DNA of 11,839 bases, from assembly GCA_913057765.1 (NCBI GenBank), contig CAJXPH010000070.1, positions 1 through 11,839 on the forward strand, given 5' to 3'. The DNA comes from an uncultured Campylobacteraceae bacterium. GTDB taxonomy: Bacteria; Campylobacterota; Campylobacteria; Campylobacterales; Arcobacteraceae. Both the position numbers and the translations under genes were made by a program. Each line of letters opens with the position of its first letter. The first letter of the stretch is position 1. A model generated the notes under the pieces. The model saw only the letters and a program-made list of their open reading frames with translations. It made no database searches and was not told the DNA's origin. Of the stretch, positions 7,061 to 11,839 are shown one piece after another.

Positions 7061-9367
7061 CTAAATATTTTTTGATAATAAATCGTTTATTACAGATTCT
7101 CTTTTTGTTGTTTCTATTCTTTTACAAGCACTTCTGAATGCATCTTCTTCTCCGACAATAAAACACATTTTTTTTGCTCGAGTAATTGCAGTATATAAAA
7201 GTTTTGTATTATGCATAATATAATGTGAAAAAGTCATAGGAATAAGCGCATTTTCATACTCCATTCCTTGAGTTTTATGAATAGTTAGACAATATGCAAG
7301 AGAAAGAAGAAAAGACAGTTCATCAAAGTCATAGAAAACTACCATATCATCATTTGGATATAAAACAATGCATCTATTTTCTTCAAAATCAAGCTTAATA
7401 ATAAGCCCTAGTTGACCGTTAAAAACCCTCTTCTCTAAAAATTCAGTAGAACCTGTTTTATACATTTGCATAGTCTGAGCTTTCATATTTTCATTTTTAA
7501 TATGAATTACTTTATCACTCATTTTATACTCATAAAGTTTTGCTTTATAAGCTTTTCCTTTTGTATGATTAAATAAAGTTTGAAGTTGCATATTTATATT
7601 CTCAACCCCCAATGGACCAGCTTTCATTGGTGTAATAACTTGAAAAAGAGTTAAGGCTTTTGATATATCTTTTTCTTTAATAAAATCATAATAAGGTTGA
7701 ATATAATGTGAAGAAATATTTAAAATAGTATTTAAAATATTTTCACTTATTTGAGCCCTTACATTAGAGAACTCATTTTGTTTCATCGTATTTTTTACTG
7801 CATAATAATTATCAATTGAAACATCAACAAATTTAAAATCTTGATACTCTTCATTATACTCAGGAATATTTCCTTGTCTAATATCATTTGCAATAACGGC
7901 TATTGCCTGATCTTCACTTTGTCTATAGATTTTTGTTAGTTTACAAATAGGTGCAAGTTCAAACTTGATTGCATCGGCAAGTATATTACCAGCACCAATA
8001 GCAGGCAACTGACCATCATCACCAACGATTATAAAAATCGTATCATCATCAATTTTTTTAATCAGATTATAAAACATGACAGAATTTACCATTGAGGCTT
8101 CATCAAGTAGTATTACTTTATGAGGGAAAAAATCCTTATCTTCATTTTTTACAAAAAGTGATTGTATTGTTGCACTGTTATATCCAGTTGTATCAGAAAT
8201 ACGCTGTGAGGCAATACCACTTAACGCAATAGTAATTATATCATCATAAGGAACTATCTCTTCTAGAAGCTCTAAGACTGCCCTACTTGATGTAGATTTA
8301 CCCGTTCCAGCATAACCAATTAAAAATAGAGTTTTATCACCTTCATTTATAATTTCAACTGCTTTTTTTTGTTCAGGACTTAGTTCAAAACCTAAAGTTT
8401 TTTGTTTCTTTTCTAAGTATTCATCAAATTTCTTTATAATTCTTTTATTTTGTTCACCTTCTCGTCTTTGAAAAAATTCCAAAATACGACGTTCTGCAAA
8501 ATAAAGCATAGCAGGAGAAAGTCTAAATTCATTTGTTTGAAAAATATCTTCTTCAACAAGCATTTTTGTAACTACTTGTTCATATAAATCTTCTTCATCC
8601 CTAAAATGTAATGACTCATCAAGAAGTTTGTAAAGATGGGACTTATCTATAGAAGAATTTCCATTGTTATCACAAAACTCTCTTAAAGTATAATTTACAC
8701 ATGCGTTTACTCTAAACTCAGATCTAGGGTCCATCCCCAAAGATTTAGCTATTTCATCGGCTCGTTTAAAACCAATGCCTTTTATGTTTATAAGAATATA
8801 CGGATTTTTTTTGATTTTATCAATTAAATCACTAACTTCACTAAAGTGCGAATATATTTTAGTAATAAGATTTGAAGTTACTCCAAACTGTGCTAAAAAG
8901 GCCCCAAGTTCCCTTAGGTGTTTAAATTTTTGCCAAGAACTTACTATTTTTTCAAGTTTTTTTTCTTTTATACCTTTAAACTGTAAAAGTTCTCCTGGTC
9001 GTTCATTTAATATTTCTACTAATTCGGCTTCATCATATTTTTCAAGTAATTCATGAGCGAACTTTTTGCCAATGCCTTTAACAATTTTAGTTAAAAAGAA
9101 AAACATTTCTGCTTCTTTTAACTCTAATGTTTCAAATTCAAATTGAACACCATACTTTTTATGTGTAGTCCAATTTCCTTTTAAAACAACTTCTTCACCA
9201 ACTATTTTTTCAATATCAGTATCAAAGTATGTACCACAAACTTTTTGATTATTTTCAAGTACAGCGATAGTGTATTTTGTTTCATCATTTTTATAAAGTA
9301 CTTTTTTTAAAACACCACTAAGATTAAAGGTCTTATGCTCATCAATTGGTTCTTCAGCTTTAGCCAT
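7061..9367 (-). CDS. recD2: RecD2-family SF1B DNA helicase
   Basis: RecD2 is a RecBC-independent 5'-3' helicase linked to replication-fork maintenance and repair. The 768-residue protein begins with an OB-like region (about 13-85) followed by helix-hairpin-helix segments: VKGIGKKFAHELL (96-108), FKGIKEKKLEKIV (130-142) and IKGIGFKRADEIAKSLG (195-211). The helicase core has a Q motif (LSPEQKKAV, 329-337), Walker A GYAGTGKS (351-358), Walker B LDEASM (421-426), motif III VGDDGQLPAIGAGN (448-461), the motif IV arginine around YRQ (481-483), motif V TIHKTQGMEY (695-704) and motif VI LYTAITRAKK (724-733). The long N-terminal extension and hairpins separate RecD2 from RecD of RecBCD. Its ATG overlaps the stop of the preceding 121-residue gene as TAATG with only a weak GGG upstream, so translation probably depends on coupling. 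Confidence 0.94.
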   Translation of the reverse strand: MAKAEEPIDEHKTFNLSGVLKKVLYKNDETKYTIAVLENNQKVCGTYFDTDIEKIVGEEVVLKGNWTTHKKYGVQFEFETLELKEAEMFFFLTKIVKGIGKKFAHELLEKYDEAELVEILNERPGELLQFKGIKEKKLEKIVSSWQKFKHLRELGAFLAQFGVTSNLITKIYSHFSEVSDLIDKIKKNPYILINIKGIGFKRADEIAKSLGMDPRSEFRVNACVNYTLREFCDNNGNSSIDKSHLYKLLDESLHFRDEEDLYEQVVTKMLVEEDIFQTNEFRLSPAMLYFAERRILEFFQRREGEQNKRIIKKFDEYLEKKQKTLGFELSPEQKKAVEIINEGDKTLFLIGYAGTGKSTSSRAVLELLEEIVPYDDIITIALSGIASQRISDTTGYNSATIQSLFVKNEDKDFFPHKVILLDEASMVNSVMFYNLIKKIDDDTIFIIVGDDGQLPAIGAGNILADAIKFELAPICKLTKIYRQSEDQAIAVIANDIRQGNIPEYNEEYQDFKFVDVSIDNYYAVKNTMKQNEFSNVRAQISENILNTILNISSHYIQPYYDFIKEKDISKALTLFQVITPMKAGPLGVENINMQLQTLFNHTKGKAYKAKLYEYKMSDKVIHIKNENMKAQTMQMYKTGSTEFLEKRVFNGQLGLIIKLDFEENRCIVLYPNDDMVVFYDFDELSFLLSLAYCLTIHKTQGMEYENALIPMTFSHYIMHNTKLLYTAITRAKKMCFIVGEEDAFRSACKRIETTKRESVINDLLSKNI

Positions 9368-9732
9368 TAATACCCATCATTAAATTTTGACTTTTTATGT
9401 TTATCTTTTCTATATGAATTTAGATTTTTCTCTTTTTGAAGTAAGTTACCATCTTTTAAAAGAGTACTCCTTTCATCTTCAAAACTATCAGTATGATTTT
9501 CTAAATAAGTCAATGTTTTATTTATAAATGATATTAAATCAACTAAATACTTAGAATTTAAATCAACAGCTTTTACTCTTTTTATGTCTTCATAGTTTTT
9601 AAGAGTTCTTACTCTAAAAAGTTCTATATCAAAATTTTCAAGTTTAAGTAAAGAAATAGTTCTTGTAAAAAATTTCTCTAAAACCCGAATATATCTTATT
9701 CTTAATTGTTTTATATGTACTTCAGGCGTCAT
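9367..9732 (-). CDS. Unrecognised 121-residue basic protein between the ArsC-like gene and recD2
   Basis: I do not recognise this family. It is predicted to be soluble and largely helical, with no signal peptide, membrane segment or cysteine. The N-terminal half is rich in Arg, Lys and Leu (IKQLRIRYIRVLEKFF, 7-22), a second helical stretch spans about 60-80, and the end is a lysine-rich, probably disordered tail (about 93-118). Its start overlaps the stop of the ArsC-like gene (TAATG) and its own stop overlaps the recD2 start (TAATG), and no Shine-Dalgarno sequence precedes it. This tight coupling on both sides supports it as a real gene and suggests output tied to RecD2. The basic character would fit nucleic-acid contact, but that is a guess. 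Codon use looks like that of the neighbours. Confidence 0.75.
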   Translation of the reverse strand: MTPEVHIKQLRIRYIRVLEKFFTRTISLLKLENFDIELFRVRTLKNYEDIKRVKAVDLNSKYLVDLISFINKTLTYLENHTDSFEDERSTLLKDGNLLQKEKNLNSYRKDKHKKSKFNDGY

Positions 9733-10079
9733 TATAAGATTGTATCAATATTTTCTAAAGGTCTTGCGATTACTGCTTTTTTTTCATTAATCACTACTGG
9801 TCTTTCAATAAGTTTTGGATTATTTGCCATCGCTTCCAATAATTTATCTTCATCTTGAATATCTTTTAAATTTAATTCTTTATATATATCTTCTTTTGTT
9901 CTCATCCATTTTCTAACATCAATATTTAAAAGTTTTAACATTTCTTTTAATTCATCAACACTAGGATTTTCATCCATATATTTATAGATTGTAGGGATTA
10001 ATCCTTTTTTATCCAAATAAGTTAATGCATCTCTTGATTTAGAACATCGTGGGTTATGCCAAACGATTATATCTTGCAT
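9732..10079 (-). CDS. ArsC/YfgD-family thioredoxin-fold reductase (arsenate reductase-like)
   Basis: This 115-residue protein belongs to the ArsC/Spx superfamily. The N-terminal motif HNPRCSKSR (8-16) carries the catalytic Cys12. Arginines at 60 (WMRTKEDIYKELNL), 93 (NPKLIERPVVI) and 106 (AVIARPLENI) fall at the positions of the three ArsC active-site arginines. The details resemble E. coli YfgD more than plasmid ArsC. Proteins of this type are often annotated as glutaredoxin-dependent arsenate reductases, but YfgD-like members sit outside ars operons and their substrate is unclear; no arsR, arsB or acr3 gene is present here. The ATG at 10079 has AAGGA five bases upstream, and a TATAAT box precedes the gene. 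Its stop overlaps the start of the next gene. Confidence 0.88.
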   Translation of the reverse strand: MQDIIVWHNPRCSKSRDALTYLDKKGLIPTIYKYMDENPSVDELKEMLKLLNIDVRKWMRTKEDIYKELNLKDIQDEDKLLEAMANNPKLIERPVVINEKKAVIARPLENIDTIL

Positions 10080-10105
10080 ATAAATCCTTCATTAAAATTT
10101 AAAAG

Positions 10106-10121
10106 ATTATATCTAAAAAAA
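10106..10121 (-). promoter_or_regulatory. Probable promoter for the ArsC-like/recD2 gene run
   Basis: On the minus strand a consensus TATAAT (10106-10111) is preceded by a seven-T tract (10114-10120). T-rich upstream sequence with a good -10 and a poor -35 is typical of Campylobacter-type sigma70 promoters. It would start transcription near 10099 and give a leader of about 20 bases before the ATG at 10079. It would let the downstream genes be expressed independently of fliW. Confidence 0.5.
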
Positions 10122-10139
10122 CTTATAAAATTTAGTTAG

Positions 10140-10517
10140 CTATTTTAGATTTGGTAGTATTGCATTAAGACTTTCAAGTCCTAATTCTGAAAGATTTAGA
10201 TGAATTTGACCCATTTTTAGGGATTTATTATTCATTATTACTGGAGAGAAAATATCCATTGAAGAATCAGATACATGTGATTGAAGTACAAATATATAGA
10301 AAATTGAAATATCTTCAATACTTTCTATTTCTAATTTTGATTTAAAATCTTCAGGTAGCTCAAATGCTAGTGATTTTAAAGCACCAAAACTCATAAGTCG
10401 TAATGCAACACCAGTTTCAATACCTTTAATTACCGAAAAAAAGTCATCTAGTTTTGATAATTCAAATTCTTTTTCATTTTCGCACCCATCAATTGGGATT
10501 ACTACTTCAAACTTCAT
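10140..10517 (-). CDS. fliW: Flagellar assembly factor FliW
   Basis: FliW is a small cytoplasmic protein that binds flagellin and, in organisms such as Bacillus and Campylobacter, sequesters the translational repressor CsrA to couple flagellin synthesis to assembly. The predicted 125 residues follow the family pattern: KFEVVIPIDGCENEKEFEL at the start, a FxLPED-like block (FELPEDFKSKLEI), the core strand IFYIFVLQ and the segment FSPVIMNNKSLKMGQIHLN. I place the start at the ATG at 10517, not the in-frame GTG at 10538: AAGG is six bases before the ATG, family homology begins there, and the promoter at 10542-10570 would start transcription close to 10535, after the GTG. No csrA is visible in the window. 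It is divergent from a FliK-like gene, in keeping with a flagellar locus. A 60-bp gap separates it from the ArsC-like gene. Confidence 0.85.
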   Translation of the reverse strand: MKFEVVIPIDGCENEKEFELSKLDDFFSVIKGIETGVALRLMSFGALKSLAFELPEDFKSKLEIESIEDISIFYIFVLQSHVSDSSMDIFSPVIMNNKSLKMGQIHLNLSELGLESLNAILPNLK

Positions 10518-10541
10518 TTCCAACCTTATGTTAATCACGAA

Positions 10542-10570
10542 ATTCTACACAAAATTACTTATTATGTCAA
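10542..10570 (-). promoter_or_regulatory. Sigma70 promoter of fliW
   Basis: On the minus strand there is a perfect -35 TTGACA (10565-10570), a 17-base spacer and a -10 TAGAAT (10542-10547, five of six consensus bases). Predicted transcription starts near 10535, leaving a leader of about 18 bases with the AAGG motif (10524-10527) before the ATG at 10517. This is the best-formed promoter in the window and implies housekeeping-sigma control of fliW. Confidence 0.8.
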
Positions 10571-10626
10571 TTAGAATTTTCACTAATATTTCAAAATATT
10601 ATTTAATAGCCACTATTTAATATTTA

Positions 10627-10635
10627 TGTTATACT
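10627..10635 (+). promoter_or_regulatory. Extended -10 element upstream of the FliK-like gene
   Basis: TGTTATACT fits an extended -10 (TGn followed by TATACT, five of six consensus bases). No good -35 box is seen at 16-18 bases upstream. The element ends only six bases before the ATG at 10642, so the predicted transcription start coincides with the start codon. Either the transcript is leaderless or the gene is read from another promoter further upstream. Confidence 0.4.
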
Positions 10636-10641
10636 TTAATT

Positions 10642-11793
10642 ATGTTAGTTTCAAACAATAGCTTATTAAATATTTTATTGCCAAATGAAAATAAAGTTTT
10701 AAAAAACGTATTAAAAGAGGCAGATGCAAAAACTCTAAATAACGTCAAAAATGGTAATACAACAGTCGGGGATATTCTTAAAAATTTATTTTCTGATTTA
10801 AAAACAGGGAATAAGAATAAAGCTACAATAGAAAATATACTAAAAAATTCAACTTTATTTAAAGAATTAGGGACTTTCTCAAAGTCAATTACTACATTAT
10901 TAAATCAGATTGATAGTGAGTCAAACCTATCTAAATATAAACCTTTGTTACAAAGTTTTTTAAAAGATATATCAACTATGGATGAAAAGTCTTTAAAAGA
11001 TTTGATTTCCAAATCAGGTATTTTTTTAGAATCAAAAGTATTAGAACAAGCTAAAGGGAGTACTACTCTTCCAAAAAACTTAGAAAATATATTAAATCAA
11101 ATAAAAGAAATAATTAAAAATATTCCTGGGTTAGATGCAAAAAAAATTGAAAGTTTAATAGATAAACTATTAACAAATAATTTAAAATCACCAGCATCTT
11201 CTACTCAAAATAGTACAGAACTCAAATCTTTAGTTAGTTTATTACAAAATTTATCAAAAAATGTTGGAGATAAGCAATTATCAAGTTTATCTACTCTTAC
11301 GAATTCATTAAAAGACTTATCCTCAAAAGCACAGCTTTTAGAATCGAAAGTAAATAATACAATAAACAATAGTGTGGCAAGCAATAATACGCAAACAAGT
11401 CCAACACAAACAAAAGAAGTTATATCATCAAAAACACAGGAAGCGTTAATCCAATTAAAAAGTGAATTAACATTAAGTAAAAATATACCTAATAATCAGG
11501 CAATTTTAAAACAAGTTGATAATTTACTGCAAACAAATAATTTATTTGCAAAAAATACATCTACAATTGAACCTAAAAATCTTTTAAATATGTTAACAAA
11601 TTTAAATGAAACAAAAAATATTTCTGCACAAAATAGCAAGATTTCAACAATTATTTCAAATCTAAAAGGCTTAAGTGAAAATATTTCAACATTAGAAAAC
11701 AAAGTACTTTCAAATCAAAATGTTCGAAGTGAAAAACTGCAAATCACGCAAGATATAAAACAAAACTTATCATCTTTAAAAACGGAATTATTA
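10642..11793 (+). CDS. FliK-like flagellar hook-length protein, N-terminal part, cut by contig edge
   Basis: The frame is open for 384 codons from the ATG at 10642 to the right adapter, with no stop. The product is dominated by Ser, Asn, Lys, Leu and Thr, has no cysteine and no signal peptide, and is predicted to alternate helical stretches (for example ILKNLFSDL, 51-59) with low-complexity linkers such as NNSVASNNTQTSPTQTK. A segment around 73-135, including LFKELGTFSKSITTLL and GIFLESKV, looks like the conserved N-terminal block of epsilonproteobacterial FliK-type proteins. FliK is an exported ruler that measures the hook and switches the export specificity. The diagnostic C-terminal domain is beyond the contig edge, so the call rests on composition, this block and the neighbour fliW. 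Upstream in-frame codons reach a stop at 10618-10620 without another ATG, and no Shine-Dalgarno sequence precedes the ATG. Confidence 0.6.
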
Positions 11794-11839
11794 CTGTCTC
11801 TTATACACATCTCCGAGCCCACGAGACCAGAGAGGATCT
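11794..11839. other. Nextera i7 (P7-side) sequencing adapter, non-genomic
   Basis: The sequence from 11794 starts with the Tn5 mosaic end complement CTGTCTCTTATACACATCT, continues through the Nextera read-2 adapter to 11827, then the i7 index CAGAGAGG (11828-11835) and ATCT of P7. It is the exact inverse of the left end, with the same index. The FliK-like frame therefore ends at 11793; residues read beyond that point are artefactual. Confidence 0.98.

Noticed and set aside
8775..9056. Open frame on the plus strand inside recD2
   Set aside because: It lies in the helix-hairpin-helix coding region and shows only hydrophobic sequence expected from reverse reading.
9732..10079. Part of an arsenic-resistance operon
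   Set aside because: The ArsC-like protein has the catalytic residues, but no arsR, arsB, acr3 or arsH is nearby and it resembles YfgD, which is not tied to ars operons.
10518..10538. GTG at 10538 as the fliW start
   Set aside because: It would lie at or before the predicted transcription start, has no ribosome binding site, and FliW similarity starts at the ATG at 10517.
11496..11702. Minus-strand open frame within the FliK-like gene
   Set aside because: The Phe/Leu-rich product is the reverse reading of Lys/Asn codons, and the plus-strand frame is open throughout.
49..11793. CRISPR array, tRNA, rRNA, toxin-antitoxin or defence locus
   Set aside because: No regularly spaced repeats, tRNA-like cloverleaf, rRNA sequence or hallmark defence gene was found; RecD2 here is the housekeeping helicase type, not a TraA relaxase.
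1..11839. Terminal inverted repeats of a linear plasmid, phage or transposon
   Set aside because: The repeat is Nextera adapter and index sequence, and the genes inside are ordinary chromosomal housekeeping genes.

Overview
The window is a low-GC, gene-dense, chromosomal-looking segment of a bacterium that is most probably a member of the Campylobacterota (epsilonproteobacteria), perhaps Arcobacter-like. The grounds are strong A+T bias, a cbpA-hspR heat-shock pair with a HAIR-type operator, a Shine-Dalgarno-rich compact ppiD-ftsA-ftsZ cluster, fliW beside a low-complexity FliK-like flagellar gene, and T-tract promoters. Genus placement is inference. The first 48 and last 46 bases are not genomic: they are Illumina/Nextera adapter with the same i7 index in opposite orientations, so biological sequence runs from about 49 to 11793.

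Layout. From 49 to 1502 (minus strand) lies a two-gene unit: a small rhodanese-like protein overlapping by 8 bp an FAD oxidoreductase resembling the C-terminal (MnmC2) half of the tRNA wobble-uridine enzyme MnmC; the latter is cut by the left end. From 1630 to 2986 (plus strand) is the heat-shock operon cbpA-hspR, with an HspR-type inverted repeat over its -35 box and a strong intrinsic terminator after hspR.

From 10517 down to 2985 runs a nearly continuous minus-strand series: fliW, a YfgD/ArsC-like thioredoxin-fold reductase, an unrecognised 121-residue protein, recD2 helicase, a PpiD/SurA_N-type membrane-anchored chaperone, ftsA and ftsZ. Several junctions are TAATG stop/start overlaps, which suggests translational coupling. 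A sigma70-type promoter precedes fliW and a second likely promoter precedes the ArsC-like gene. From 10642 to the right end (plus strand) is the 5' part of a long Ser/Asn/Lys/Leu-rich open frame, probably a FliK-type hook-length protein, divergent from fliW.

Functionally the window combines protein folding and heat-shock control (CbpA, HspR, PpiD), cell division (FtsA anchors FtsZ at the membrane), DNA repair (RecD2), tRNA modification and flagellar assembly (FliW, FliK-like). I found no CRISPR, mobile element, tRNA, rRNA or defence locus, and no clear candidate for an undescribed system. The points most worth a second look are the HAIR box/promoter overlap, the apparently leaderless FliK-like start, the PpiD-like protein without a parvulin domain next to ftsA, and the rhodanese/MnmC2-like pair.
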